NCBI RefSeq assembly: GCF_002095575.1
Contig: NZ_MLJJ01000016.1
Coordinates: 35,835-99,834, forward strand
Origin: Pantoea septica
GTDB taxonomy: Bacteria; Pseudomonadota; Gammaproteobacteria; Enterobacterales; Enterobacteriaceae
Length of the DNA stretch: 64,000 nucleotides
Direction: 5' to 3'
Shown piece by piece: positions 28,124-38,239 of the stretch (positions within the stretch are counted from its first letter, which is position 1; the number at the start of each line of letters is the position of its first letter). Below the pieces are notes generated by a model. It searched no databases, had not been told where the DNA came from, and worked only from the letters and a program-made list of their open reading frames with translations. The translations under genes and the position numbers were made by a program.

Positions 28124-28151
28124 TCATTAAGCTGAAACGGGATATGTCGCC

Positions 28152-28832
28152 ATGAGCTCAATTCTTATCGTTGAGGACGAACTTAAAACAGGAACTTACC
28201 TCAGACAAGGCCTCCAGGAGGCGGGCTACAACGTGACCCTGGTCAATGACGGCCTGCAGGGGCTTGAGCACATACTGAAGCAGCGTTATGACCTTATCAT
28301 TCTGGATATTATGCTGCCCTCCATGGACGGATGGGATATCCTGCGGCAGATGAGAATGGCCCGTCATGAAGAACCCGTGCTGTTTCTTACCGCAAAAGAC
28401 AATATCAGCGAAAAAATCAGAGGCCTCGATCTGGGGGCCGATGACTATCTGCTCAAGCCCTTCGACTTTGCTGAGCTGCTGGCCCGCATCCGGACGCAGC
28501 TGAGGCGTAACCGCTCACAGACGGGCGGTATACTTACCATTGCAGACCTGACTATAGATGTCGCCCGCCGGAGTGTCAGCAGATCCGGGAAACGAATCCA
28601 TCTTTCATCCAAAGAGTTTTCTCTCCTGGAGCTGTTGCTGCAGCGTCGTGGAGAAGTTCTGCCCCGAAACCTGCTTTCTTCGCTGGTGTGGAATATAAAT
28701 TTTGAAAGTGACACGAATGTTATTGATGTGGCTGTCCGACGCCTGCGTAGCAAAATTGACGACGACTTCAGCCCAAAGCTTATTCATACCGTACGGGGAA
28801 TCGGCTACGTACTGGAGATCCGTGAAGAGTGA
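28152..28832 (+). CDS. pcoR: PcoR, copper-responsive response regulator (OmpR family)
   Basis: A 226-residue regulator with a receiver domain (acidic pair VEDE, phosphorylated Asp in LIILDIMLPSMDGW, Lys in LLKPFDFAELL). A winged-helix DNA-binding domain follows, ending TVRGIGYVLEIREE. It should bind the boxes at 23752-23803. It overlaps pcoS by four bases. It is about as long as SilR (41580-42260) and clearly a paralogue of it. Confidence 0.93.
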   Translation: MSSILIVEDELKTGTYLRQGLQEAGYNVTLVNDGLQGLEHILKQRYDLIILDIMLPSMDGWDILRQMRMARHEEPVLFLTAKDNISEKIRGLDLGADDYLLKPFDFAELLARIRTQLRRNRSQTGGILTIADLTIDVARRSVSRSGKRIHLSSKEFSLLELLLQRRGEVLPRNLLSSLVWNINFESDTNVIDVAVRRLRSKIDDDFSPKLIHTVRGIGYVLEIREE

Positions 28833-30226
28833 AGCGTAACTGGTCCCTGACGTCCAGGCTGAGCATTGTGTTTGCAGGCGTCATGATGTCTGTATGGCTG
28901 CTTTCGAGCGCCTTACTGGTGACCGCGCTGGACAGCTATTTCCGTAATCAGGATCTGACGCTGCTTAACGGAAAGCTTGAGCTGGCAACCGAGCTGCTTG
29001 AAGGAGAGTTTCATAGCGGTCGCCTGAACAACGCCGGACTGGCACGTAAGTTAGCCGACGCGATGGTAGGCCATAGTGGACTTTATCTGTCCGTCAGAAC
29101 TGCGGACAACCGGATACTGACCGACTATGTTTCTCCGGGGTTTCCGGTTCCGGAACAGCGCTTTGCCGTTAATATACATCAGCCCGGTGTCCTTCAGACG
29201 ACTGAAGATAACGGGTGGCGCTATAACGTTATCGTCAGAAAAGTGAGTGTGCCGGATGCCAGCGGGCAGCGCGATATGCTGATAACCGCTGCCTATGATA
29301 CGAGCCTTCACGACGCCTTTATTGCCCAGCTAAAGAAGTGGCTGATCTGGTTTAACGGGGGCCTGATTTTTATATCGATACTGCTGGGCTGGATTGTCAC
29401 CAGAATAGGGCTGCGGCCGCTTAACGAAATTAACCGCCTGGCCTCGGCAGTAACCGTTAATAACCTCGGCGAGCGCCTGCCGGCGCACCGGCTACCCGCT
29501 GAGCTCCTGCCTACGGTTGCAGAGTTCAACAGCATGCTGGAGAGGCTCGAAAGCTCCTTCCGGCGTCTGTCCGAATTTTCATCGGATATTGCTCACGAGC
29601 TTCGCACCCCTGTCAGCAATCTGATGATGCAGACGCAGGTCGCGTTGTCACGGGAGCGTGATGCTGACAGTTACAGGGAGATCCTTTTTTCCAATCTAGA
29701 AGAGCTGGGCAGGCTTGCCAGAATGAGCAGCGATATGCTTTTCCTGGCTAAGTCAGATAATGGCCTTCTCTCCCTCAAAAAGGAGACAATCATGGCACAT
29801 ACTGAAATTACCGAGCTGATTGAGTATTTTGAACCCCTGGCAGCTGAAAATGGAAAATCCCTTAATCTTGAGGGCGATGCCTGCTTTGCCGGTGACCGGC
29901 TGATGATTCGGCGGGCGCTGAGTAACCTCATAACAAATGCAATAAAATATTCTTTAGAGGGCGATGAGATCCTGATTTGCGCAGAGCAGGGGGAAACGCT
30001 GGCTTATATACACGTATCGAACCGCACCCGTGTCATCACTGATAAAAATATTACAAGACTTTTCGACCGGTTTTACCGGGCAGATACGTCACGTCAGCAT
30101 AATACGGACGGTGCAGGGCTCGGTCTCTCAATCACGCGATCCATTCTGCAGGCACACAATGGTTCGTTACAGGCTGTGATGAACGGCGAGTTAATAACCT
30201 TTACGGTGGAATTGCCAGCAGCCTGA
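28829..30226 (+). CDS. pcoS: PcoS, copper-sensing histidine kinase
   Basis: A 465-residue inner-membrane kinase starting at GTG 28829, which overlaps the pcoR stop. Two membrane segments (about 12-32 and 170-190) flank a periplasmic sensor region. A HAMP-like linker, the phospho-accepting His in DIAHELRTPVSN and the ATP-binding N, G1 and G2 boxes (NLITNAIKY, GAGLGLSI) follow. It phosphorylates PcoR in response to periplasmic copper. Confidence 0.93.
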   Translation: MKRNWSLTSRLSIVFAGVMMSVWLLSSALLVTALDSYFRNQDLTLLNGKLELATELLEGEFHSGRLNNAGLARKLADAMVGHSGLYLSVRTADNRILTDYVSPGFPVPEQRFAVNIHQPGVLQTTEDNGWRYNVIVRKVSVPDASGQRDMLITAAYDTSLHDAFIAQLKKWLIWFNGGLIFISILLGWIVTRIGLRPLNEINRLASAVTVNNLGERLPAHRLPAELLPTVAEFNSMLERLESSFRRLSEFSSDIAHELRTPVSNLMMQTQVALSRERDADSYREILFSNLEELGRLARMSSDMLFLAKSDNGLLSLKKETIMAHTEITELIEYFEPLAAENGKSLNLEGDACFAGDRLMIRRALSNLITNAIKYSLEGDEILICAEQGETLAYIHVSNRTRVITDKNITRLFDRFYRADTSRQHNTDGAGLGLSITRSILQAHNGSLQAVMNGELITFTVELPAA

Positions 30227-30373
30227 CTTTGCGCTTATGCTTTTTTGTTCCAGACTTATACCTGTAACGACAACTCTCTGATCTGCATCAGTAGACTCTT
30301 CCGAAAAGAGTGGAGGGATAATTGATGACGATCTGAAACCCTGATTTTATCTGATGCTGAGAAGGAACGAATC

Positions 30374-30724
30374 ATGAAGAAATTTTCTCTGACACTGGCT
30401 GCGTTGATGCTTGCCCTGCCGGCAGCCGTTATGGCCCAGAAGCCGGATATGAAAATGTCGCATGACATGAACATGTCCCCGGCGTCAAAGGACTACATGT
30501 CTGGTATGCAGCAGATGCATGACGGCATGATGAACGCGGTAAAAGACAAGGATGCCGACAGGGCCTTTGCAAAAGGCATGATTGAGCATCACAAGGGGGC
30601 GATCGCTATGGCTGAAACAGAACTCAAATATGGCAAAGACCCTGAGATGAAAAAAATGGCTGAAAATATTATCAGTGCTCAGAAAGAAGAGATAAAGCAG
30701 ATGGAAAACTGGCTTAAAAAGTAA
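30374..30724 (+). CDS. DUF305-family periplasmic metal-associated protein
   Basis: A 116-residue protein with a signal peptide (ending AAVMAQ) and a Met/His-rich mature start (KPDMKMSHDMNMS). The DUF305 signature AKGMIEHHKGAIAMAE is present. Such proteins are common beside copper and silver operons and are thought to bind copper, though their role is not settled. It lies in the place where pcoE follows pcoS in the classic E. coli pco cluster. Confidence 0.85.
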   Translation: MKKFSLTLAALMLALPAAVMAQKPDMKMSHDMNMSPASKDYMSGMQQMHDGMMNAVKDKDADRAFAKGMIEHHKGAIAMAETELKYGKDPEMKKMAENIISAQKEEIKQMENWLKK

Positions 30725-30777
30725 CATTTCACCGTCAGTATATGCGCCGTATAAGTTACCTTCCTGTCTTTCAGTGG

Positions 30778-30805
30778 CTCGCCCTGGCGAGTCATTGCTT
30801 TTTTT
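30778..30805 (+). terminator. Terminator after the DUF305 gene
   Basis: A CTCGCC / GGCGAG stem-loop is followed after a few bases by a run of seven T. It closes the pco operon. The rest of the gap to 31017 shows no gene. Confidence 0.65.
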
Positions 30806-31017
30806 GTTCTCACATACCTCAGAATCAGAACCTGATCGTTTACCCTGCAGGGTATGCAAGACACCGCCGGGCCTTGCGTACATTTGCCCCACTTGCTTAT
30901 GGTGTGTGAATGTTCAGCGCCAAAAAGAAATAAAGCGGTCACCCTTCATACAGATGAGCAGGTTAAATGCCTGCAGCCGTTTCGCTCTGCTTGCCAGATA
31001 AAACTGCCTCATTAATG

Positions 31018-31039
31018 CTGTGCGCATAAACAGTATAAT
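31018..31039 (+). promoter_or_regulatory. LexA (SOS) box with overlapping -10
   Basis: CTGTGCGCATAAACAG (31018-31033) fits the LexA consensus CTG-N10-CAG and is followed at once by a perfect TATAAT -10 box. A ribosome site (AAGAGGAGGA) and an ATG at 31056 follow. It controlled the umuDC-like genes downstream. Confidence 0.85.
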
Positions 31040-31055
31040 TAAGAGGAGGATTTCT

Positions 31056-31560
31056 ATGGTCTGTTCAAACGCAATTACCGTTATACGGCAGTACATCCGG
31101 GGGCCGGGATTATGAACCGGGCCGTTATGCACAGGGCCTGACCTTACTCTGGCCACCGGTCTTCACACCGCCTGTCCGCGTAGCGCTCTATGCGGAGCCC
31201 TGCGCAGCTGGCTTCCCCTCCCCTGCTCAGGATTACGTGGAGAAAGAACTCGATCTCAATGAGCTTTGCATACGCCGACGAGCATCAACGTTCTTCGTAC
31301 GTGCCAGCGGACACAGTATGCGCGATCTGGGATTGTGTGATGGCGACGTCATGGTGGTTGATCGCGCAGAGGAAGCCACCCACGGGGATATCGTTATTGC
31401 TGAGGTAAATGGTGAGTTCACAGTCAAACGTCTTCAGCTGTTCCCGCGGCTCGCACTTCTGCCAATGAATCCGTCTTATTCCATTATCTATCCTGAAGAG
31501 CTGCAGCTGCTCAGCGTGGTCACATGGTTTTTTAACAGCACGCGCGCACGCCGGAGGTAG
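31056..31560 (+). pseudogene. umuD: umuD-like gene with a frameshift near its 5' end
   Basis: The expected start ATG 31056 follows the LexA box and ribosome site but runs into a stop after 19 codons. The UmuD reading frame is open one base over: it reads ...EPCAAGFPSPAQDYVE..., the self-cleavage region, then GHSMRDLG with the catalytic Ser, EFTVKRL with the catalytic Lys, and a normal C-terminus. Removing one G from the G-run at 31099-31103 would join the two frames. So a single-base insertion (or a sequencing error) inactivates it; an internal GTG at 31237 would give only a UmuD'-like product lacking the cleavage site. Confidence 0.75.
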
Positions 31561-31562
31561 CT

Positions 31563-31862
31563 ATGCCTGTGTTTGGCCTTGCCGACGTAAATTCGTTTTA
31601 TGCCAGCTGTGAAGCCTTATTCCGCCCCGACCTGAGGGGGAAGCCTGTGGTGGTGCTGAGTAACAATGATGGATGCGTGCTCGCCCGCAGCGCTGGCGCA
31701 AAAGCGCTGGGAATAAAAATGGGCACCACATGGTTCCAGATTAAGACGCAGAATTTTCAGGAACGGGTTTACGTGTTCAGCTCAAATTACGGGCTTTATC
31801 ACAGCCTCAGCCAGCGCGTAATGATGGCGCTGGAAGAAATATCCCCCCCGGATCAGCAGTAA
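31563..31862 (+). pseudogene. umuC: umuC-like gene, truncated after ~95 residues
   Basis: Starts directly behind the umuD stop and matches the first part of Y-family polymerase UmuC ([32 protein letters not shown]). It ends prematurely after MMALEEISP with four unrelated residues. The catalytic Asp-Glu pair (about residue 101), the thumb and the little-finger domains are absent. The break lies at the junction with the sil region, so acquisition of sil probably cut this gene. Confidence 0.85.
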
Positions 31863-31996
31863 AAGATAAGCCCAGTAGCCGACCAGATGTGAGCAGTGCT
31901 AACGTAAAAGCACAAATGCCGCGAGCTCGACTACTGCAACCTCGGCATAAGTGGTACTTTCATAACGGTCTCCTTCTGTCAGCAAATGCGCACTAA

Positions 31997-34438
31997 TTAA
32001 TGCCCTTCTTTGCCGAGCCTGATACTTCTCAGACGTAACGCATTAACGATAACACTGACGGAAGAAAGGGCCATAGCCGCTGCCGCAATTACCGGCGAGA
32101 GCAATATGCCATACGCCGGATAAAGCAGACCTGCGGCCACGGGCACTCCGATGGCATTGTAGATAAAGGCAAAAAACAGATTCTGCCGGATATTTTTCAT
32201 GGTGATCTCGGACAGATGGCGAGCCCTGTTCAGCATCATCAGGTCACCTTTAAGAAGCGTGATGCCGGCGCTCTCTATTGCCACGTCAGTCCCCGTACCC
32301 ATCGCAATCCCCACGTCAGCAGCCGCGAGTGCAGGTGCATCGTTCACGCCGTCACCCGCCATCGCCACCACATGGCCTGTTGCTTTCAGCCGACTAATCA
32401 CTGCTTTTTTACCATCAGGTAAAACCCCGGCTTCGACCTCTTCTATTCCGAGCTTATGCGCCACGGCTTCAGCAGTAAGCTGGTTATCCCCTGTCAGCAT
32501 GACAATACGGATACCCGCCCCACGTAAGGCCTTAAGTGCCTCGGGCGTGGTTGCTTTAAGGGGATCCGAAATAGCGATCAGGCCGGCAAGCTGCCCGTCT
32601 TTCGCCACATAGATAACGGTTGCGCCTTCCCTGCGCAAGGCATCCGCAGTGGTCTTCTGGTTATCAATAACGATACTGTTATCCTGCATGGCCAGCTCAT
32701 TACCAATAATAACCCGTTGCCCTTCAACATGCCCTGAGACCCCTTTACCTGACGGGGCATTAAAATCACTGACTGTCGGTACCGTGATCCCTTTTTCACG
32801 TGCGGCGTTGACCACTGCCATACCCAGCGGATGCTGTGATCCTTTTTCTACGGCGGCCGTCACTCGTAACAGAGCCTCTTCGCCGCCCGGTATCAGGCTG
32901 ATTATACCAGTCACCGAGGGCGCACCTTCCGTGAGCGTGCCGGTTTTATCGACAACCAGAGTGTTCACTTTTTCAAGGCGTTCCAGGGATTCAGCGCTTT
33001 TGATTAAAACCCCTGACTGGGCCCCTTTGCCCACCCCCACCATTATCGACATGGGTGTGGCCAGTCCCAGCGCACAGGGACAAGCGATAATCAGGACCGA
33101 AACCGCGGCTATCAGACCGTGCGCTACCCTGGGTTCAGGCCCCCAGACAGCCCAGACCACAAACGTGACGGCTGCAATGAGTATTACCAGGGGAGCAAAC
33201 CATCCCGAGACACTGTCAGCCATTCTCTGAATGGGCGCGCGTGAGCGTTGCGCATCAGCGACCATCTTTACAATACGGGACAGCATTGTTTCATCACCGA
33301 CTTTCTCCGCCTGCATGATGAGGCTACCGGTCTGATTTATGGTCCCTCCGATAACGCGGTCATTTTCCGTTTTGGTAACCGGCATTGATTCCCCGGTTAC
33401 CATCGATTCATCCACGGTGGTACGGCCTTCGAGCACGATGCCATCAACCGGAACACTCTCTCCAGGCCTGATACGGAGTTTATCGCCAGGCAGGACGTCT
33501 TCTGCTTTGATATCCGTCTCATGGCCATCAGGATCCAGACGTCTGGCTGTTTTGGGGGCGAGGTTCAGCAACGCGGTAATGGCGCCTGACGTTTGTTCCC
33601 TTGCCCGTAATTCAAGAACCTGCCCCAGCAGGACCAGCACCGTGATAACGGAGGCCGCTTCAAAGTACACGGCAACCTGGCCATTCATGATCCTGAAGGA
33701 CGCAGGAAAAAGAGAGGGAAAGATCGTGGCGATGACGCTGTACACCCAGGCTACTCCCGTGCCCATTGCAACGAGAGTAAACATGTTCAGCGAGCGGTTA
33801 CGTAGCGAGGCTCCGGCACGCGAGAAGAATGTCCATCCGCACCACAACACCACCGGAGTGGCCAGAAGCAACTGCAGCCAGACGTTGTACTGTGGCTGCA
33901 GTAATTGCATCATTCGCGGAAACAAATGGGATCCCATTTCGAGCACCAGAACCGGTAACGTCAACAGCAATCCCAGCCAGAAGCGTCTGGTCATGTCGCG
34001 AAGTTCATCACCCTGGCCCGTGGATGCTGTGGCAACAAGCGGTTCCAGCGCCATTCCACAAACGGGGCAACTTCCGGGACCACTGCGACGTATCTCCGGA
34101 TGCATCGGACATGTCCACACGCCGTCAGACATCGTTTTCTCACTCTGCCGGTATGACGGTTTTACCCTTTCAGGGCTAGCTTCATGATGATGGGAGGCTT
34201 CATTGGCGTTTCCGCTCAGATAATGATCGGGATGGGCTGAAAATTTGCTCTCGCAGCTGGCAGAGCAGAAGTAAAACTGATGGTCATGGAATCTGATGCT
34301 GCTGTGCGCCTTTTCCGGCAGGATGGACATTCTGCACACGGGGTCCCTTACCTTACGCACTGACTGACTGGCGTCTGCGGATCGCGTCTGTTCAGAAGCA
34401 GGCTGGTGATCGTGTGTCACTGCATTATCATTTTTCAC
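31997..34438 (-). CDS. silP: SilP, Ag(I)/Cu(I) P1B-type ATPase
   Basis: An 813-residue inner-membrane pump moving Ag+ or Cu+ from cytoplasm to periplasm. The start is set at GTG 34438 (MKNDNAV...) behind AAGGAAAA; an upstream in-frame ATG adds seven residues. A His-rich start and a YHS-type metal domain (RDPVCRMSIL ... FCSASCESKF) are followed by a heavy-metal-binding CPMHPEI...CPVCGM segment. The pump core has CPCALGLATP, DKTGTLTEG and GDGVNDAPAL. It is the last gene of the sil efflux operon. Confidence 0.95.
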   Translation of the reverse strand: MKNDNAVTHDHQPASEQTRSADASQSVRKVRDPVCRMSILPEKAHSSIRFHDHQFYFCSASCESKFSAHPDHYLSGNANEASHHHEASPERVKPSYRQSEKTMSDGVWTCPMHPEIRRSGPGSCPVCGMALEPLVATASTGQGDELRDMTRRFWLGLLLTLPVLVLEMGSHLFPRMMQLLQPQYNVWLQLLLATPVVLWCGWTFFSRAGASLRNRSLNMFTLVAMGTGVAWVYSVIATIFPSLFPASFRIMNGQVAVYFEAASVITVLVLLGQVLELRAREQTSGAITALLNLAPKTARRLDPDGHETDIKAEDVLPGDKLRIRPGESVPVDGIVLEGRTTVDESMVTGESMPVTKTENDRVIGGTINQTGSLIMQAEKVGDETMLSRIVKMVADAQRSRAPIQRMADSVSGWFAPLVILIAAVTFVVWAVWGPEPRVAHGLIAAVSVLIIACPCALGLATPMSIMVGVGKGAQSGVLIKSAESLERLEKVNTLVVDKTGTLTEGAPSVTGIISLIPGGEEALLRVTAAVEKGSQHPLGMAVVNAAREKGITVPTVSDFNAPSGKGVSGHVEGQRVIIGNELAMQDNSIVIDNQKTTADALRREGATVIYVAKDGQLAGLIAISDPLKATTPEALKALRGAGIRIVMLTGDNQLTAEAVAHKLGIEEVEAGVLPDGKKAVISRLKATGHVVAMAGDGVNDAPALAAADVGIAMGTGTDVAIESAGITLLKGDLMMLNRARHLSEITMKNIRQNLFFAFIYNAIGVPVAAGLLYPAYGILLSPVIAAAAMALSSVSVIVNALRLRSIRLGKEGH

Positions 34439-34512
34439 AGTAATTTTCCTTATGCACACCTGAGCGTCTCATATCTACAGAGTATGTCACGGATGCGATT
34501 ACCACGAATAAT

Positions 34513-34539
34513 GCCGGCATCAGACCGGATGATGCCGGC
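34513..34539. terminator. Strong hairpin between copG and silP
   Basis: A perfect GCCGGCATCA / TGATGCCGGC stem with a 7-base loop lies between the two genes. There is no long T-run on the minus strand, so it may lower silP expression or stabilise the upstream mRNA instead of fully terminating. Confidence 0.5.
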
Positions 34540-34555
34540 GTCCCGTTATCAGCGT

Positions 34556-34996
34556 CTATTCGATTCTCTGGAAGACGTTCTGACTTCCATCCGGGGCAAA
34601 GGCCATAACATTGTAAGCCTCTTTTCGGTCGCCCATCTCCATTCCCGGACTGCCTGCGGGCATGCCGGGTGTGGCGAGACCGTAAATGCCCGAACCTGAC
34701 TGCATTGCCTGATGTATCGTCGTCGCCGGGACATGGCCTTCGATGACCAGCTTGCCTGCAACCGCTGTATGACAGCTGCGTAGTCCTGCCGGAACAGAAT
34801 ACTTTTCTTTCAGGGCTGACAGCGCCTGATCGTTCATGACGTGCGTTCGCACTTTAAACCCGTCTTTTTCCATCGCCTTGCCCCATAAGAAACAGCACCC
34901 ACAGTGTTCTGACTTGTACATATCTATGACTTTTTCACTTGCGATTGCCGGCAGTGACAGGCCGAGAGCCAGAGCCACTAACACCACTTTATTCAT
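34556..34996 (-). CDS. copG: CopG (DUF411) periplasmic metal protein of the sil locus
   Basis: A 146-residue protein with a signal peptide and the DUF411 motif YKSEHCGCCFLWGKAME; a further Cys and His lie in LRSCHTAVAG. The start is set at ATG 34996, seven bases after a GAGG site. CopG proteins of this family carry a copper cluster and are proposed to exchange copper oxidation states. It lies between silA and silP, its usual place, sometimes called silG or ORF105. Confidence 0.88.
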   Translation of the reverse strand: MNKVVLVALALGLSLPAIASEKVIDMYKSEHCGCCFLWGKAMEKDGFKVRTHVMNDQALSALKEKYSVPAGLRSCHTAVAGKLVIEGHVPATTIHQAMQSGSGIYGLATPGMPAGSPGMEMGDRKEAYNVMAFAPDGSQNVFQRIE

Positions 34997-35082
34997 ACTC
35001 ACCTCGGTAAATTAGCGATATAAATCGTGTCGTTCACACGAATTTGTTCAGAAGGGAACCCACCCGGGGTGCCCTTTCAGGA

Positions 35083-38000
35083 TTAAGACACGTTTTTTTT
35101 ATGTCTGCGCAGCCAGATTAATTTGTAGGCGGCAGGAATAATGAACAGTGACAGCAGGGGAGCAGTGATCATCCCGCCAATCATCGGCGCCGCAATACGG
35201 CTCATGACCTCTGAACCGGCGCCGGTTCCCCAGAGTATGGGCAGAAGACCCGCAATTATCACCGCCACGGTCATGGCTTTCGGCCGGACACGCAGCACGG
35301 CACCGTGATAAAGGGCTTCATCAAGGCCTTCCGGTGTAAACGCCTCCTTACGGGACAATTCCGGATGCGCTTCGATGGCATGACGCAGGTACATCAGCAT
35401 GACCACGCCAAACTCCGCCGCCACCCCGGCCAGGGCGATAAACCCGGTGCCGGTGGCCACAGACATATGGAAGCCCTGCCAGTAGAGGAACCATATTCCA
35501 CCGACGAGTGCGAACGGCAGACTCATCAGAATGAGTAAGGTCTCATCAACGCGACGGAACGCCAGGTATAACAGAATGAAAATGATCATCACCGTCATCG
35601 GTACCATCAGTTTCAGCTTTTTATTGGCATGCTCCAGTAATTCAAACTGCCCTGAAAAGGATACACTGGTACCCGGTCTCAGTTTCACCTTCTGGCTGAT
35701 GGCCGTCTTGATGTCGTTTACCACTGACACCATGTCCCGGTCGCGGGCATCAATATAGATCCAGCTGGCGGGTCGGGCATTTTCCGTTTTCAGCATCGTC
35801 GGTCCGGAAACCACCCTCACATCAGCGACATCCCCCAGGGTGATTTGCTGCTTCATCGGTGTCAGGATCGGCATCTGCCTCAGGGCCTGCGGACTGTTCC
35901 GGTAATCCTGCGGATAGCGGATATTAATCGGGTAGCGGGCCACGCCTTCCACCGTTTCGCCTACCGTCGCGCCGCCGATGGCTGAGGAAACGAACATCTG
36001 GACATCGCCCACCGTCATCCCGTAACGGGATGCTTTTTCCCGGTTGATATCAACATCAATGTAGCGGCCGCCTTCCAGACGCTCTGCCAGAGCAGACACC
36101 ACTCCCGGCACGGTTTTGGCTACTGCTTCAATTCTCTGTGCTGTCGCATCGATATCGGACAGAACGGTTCCGGAAACCTTGATACCGATCGGGCTTTTAA
36201 TCCCGGTCGAGAGCATATCGATACGGTTACGGATAGGGGGAACCCACAGGTTTGCCAGACCCGGTAAACGGACCGTCTTATCCAGTTCGTCAACAATCTT
36301 GTCAATCGTCATGCCCGGTCGCCACTGATCTTCAGGTTTCAGCTGAATGGTTGTTTCCACCATTTCCAGTGGAGCGGAATCCGTTGCGGTCTCTGCCTTA
36401 CCGGTTTTGCCAAAAACAGACGCCACTTCAGGCACGGATTTGATTAACTTGTCCGTGGTCTGCAGGAGTGCCGCAGCCTCAGCTGGGGATACACCTGGCA
36501 GCGTTGACGGCATGTAGAGCAGGTCTCCCTCATTGATCTTCGGCAGAAACTCACCGCCCACCTGACTCATTGGCCAGATCACCGTGAAAATGGATAAGGC
36601 CGCAACCAGCAGGGTTGTTTTTGGCCAGTGAAGTACCCTGAGCAGTAAGGGGTGATACCCCTTAATCAGCCACCGGTTGAGTGGATTACTGGTCTCAGCG
36701 GGTATTTTTCCCCGGATCCAGAATCCCATCAGGATCGGAATGACGATGATGGCCAGCGCGGCCGCTCCTGCCATGGAATACGTTTTCGTGAAGGCCAGCG
36801 GCCCAAACAGGCGTCCTTCCTGCCCTTCAAGGGTAAAAATAGGAATGAACGACAGGGTGATGATCAGCAGGCTGATAAACAGCGCTGGCCCTACTTCCAC
36901 GGAGGCATCGGTGATGACCTTCCAGCGGGTGGCGTTATCTATCTCCTCACCGGGATGCTGATGGTCCCACTCTTCCAGCCGTTTATGCGCGTTTTCAATC
37001 ATGACAATGGCCGCATCCACCATCGCCCCGACGGCAATCGCGATCCCCCCCAGCGACATAATATTGGCGTTCAGTCCCTGGAAGTGCATGATAATAAAGG
37101 CGATACACAGGCCAAGAGGCAGAGAAATAATCGCCACCAGTGCTGAACGGACATGCCAGAGGAACAGCGCACAGACAATGGCAACAACAATAAACTCTTC
37201 AAGGAGTTTATAACTGAGGTTGTCAATGGCCCGGTCAATTAACTGGCTGCGATCGTAGGTGGTGACGATCTCGACTCCTTCAGGCAGGCTTGCCTTCAGC
37301 GTATCCAGCTTATCCTTAACGGCAGTAATGACCTCGCGCGCATTTTTACCCGAACGCAAAATTACAACGCCGCCTGCCACTTCACCCTGGCCGTTAAGCT
37401 CGGCAATACCGCGACGCATTTCCGGCCCGGTCTGTACGCGGGCAACATCACGCAGATAAACCGGAATCCCGTTCTCTCCGGTTTTCAGAACGATGTTATT
37501 GAAATCATCGATGGTCTGAAGGTAGCCGCTGGCCCTGACCATGTACTCCGCTTCCGCGATTTCAACGGATGAGCCTCCGGCCTCCTGGTTAGAGGATTCA
37601 AGTGCCTGCTTAACTTCGGGCAGGCTGATGCCGTACTGAACCAGTTTTTCCGGATTTACCTGGATCTGATACTGCTTCACTACGCCGCCCACCGACGCCA
37701 CTTCTGCAACATTCGGAATGGTTTTCAGTTCAAATTTCAGGAACCAGTCCTGCAGGGAGCGCAGTTCAGAAAGGTCGTGTTTTCCGCTGCGATCGACCAG
37801 GGCATATTCAAATATCCAGCCCACACCGGTGGCATCAGGGCCTATTTCAGAACTGACACCGGCAGGCAGCTTGCCCTGAACCTGGTTCAGGTATTCCAAA
37901 ACGCGTGACCGGGCCCAGTACAGATCGGTACCATCTTCAAAAATGATGTACACGTAGGAGTCACCGAACTGAGAAAAACCGCGCACGGTCTTTGCGCCCG

Positions 38001-38229
38001 GTACCGACAGCATGGTGGTGGTGAGCGGATAGGTGACCTGGTTTTCGACAATCTGCGGAGCCTGGCCGGGATAGCTGGTTTTGATAATCACCTGCACATC
38101 AGACAGGTCGGGCAGCGCATCCACGGGGGTATTGATGATAGTCCAGGCTCCCCAGATGCTGAGAAACAGGGCTGCTATCATTATAAGGAAACGGTTGGCG
38201 ACCGATCGCCGGATAATCCATTCAATCAT
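35083..38229 (-). CDS. silA: SilA/CusA, RND-family Ag(I)/Cu(I) efflux pump
   Basis: A 1048-residue inner-membrane RND transporter that expels Ag+/Cu+ from the periplasm across the outer membrane, driven by protons. The start [14 protein letters not shown] (38229) is the conserved CusA/SilA N-terminus. Twelve membrane segments, two large periplasmic loops and the heavy-metal-RND acidic motif [20 protein letters not shown] are seen, as are the methionine ligands expected in the porter domain. It forms a tripartite complex with SilB and SilC. Confidence 0.96.
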   Translation of the reverse strand: MIEWIIRRSVANRFLIMIAALFLSIWGAWTIINTPVDALPDLSDVQVIIKTSYPGQAPQIVENQVTYPLTTTMLSVPGAKTVRGFSQFGDSYVYIIFEDGTDLYWARSRVLEYLNQVQGKLPAGVSSEIGPDATGVGWIFEYALVDRSGKHDLSELRSLQDWFLKFELKTIPNVAEVASVGGVVKQYQIQVNPEKLVQYGISLPEVKQALESSNQEAGGSSVEIAEAEYMVRASGYLQTIDDFNNIVLKTGENGIPVYLRDVARVQTGPEMRRGIAELNGQGEVAGGVVILRSGKNAREVITAVKDKLDTLKASLPEGVEIVTTYDRSQLIDRAIDNLSYKLLEEFIVVAIVCALFLWHVRSALVAIISLPLGLCIAFIIMHFQGLNANIMSLGGIAIAVGAMVDAAIVMIENAHKRLEEWDHQHPGEEIDNATRWKVITDASVEVGPALFISLLIITLSFIPIFTLEGQEGRLFGPLAFTKTYSMAGAAALAIIVIPILMGFWIRGKIPAETSNPLNRWLIKGYHPLLLRVLHWPKTTLLVAALSIFTVIWPMSQVGGEFLPKINEGDLLYMPSTLPGVSPAEAAALLQTTDKLIKSVPEVASVFGKTGKAETATDSAPLEMVETTIQLKPEDQWRPGMTIDKIVDELDKTVRLPGLANLWVPPIRNRIDMLSTGIKSPIGIKVSGTVLSDIDATAQRIEAVAKTVPGVVSALAERLEGGRYIDVDINREKASRYGMTVGDVQMFVSSAIGGATVGETVEGVARYPINIRYPQDYRNSPQALRQMPILTPMKQQITLGDVADVRVVSGPTMLKTENARPASWIYIDARDRDMVSVVNDIKTAISQKVKLRPGTSVSFSGQFELLEHANKKLKLMVPMTVMIIFILLYLAFRRVDETLLILMSLPFALVGGIWFLYWQGFHMSVATGTGFIALAGVAAEFGVVMLMYLRHAIEAHPELSRKEAFTPEGLDEALYHGAVLRVRPKAMTVAVIIAGLLPILWGTGAGSEVMSRIAAPMIGGMITAPLLSLFIIPAAYKLIWLRRHKKNVS

Positions 38230-38239
38230 CGTCGTCTCC

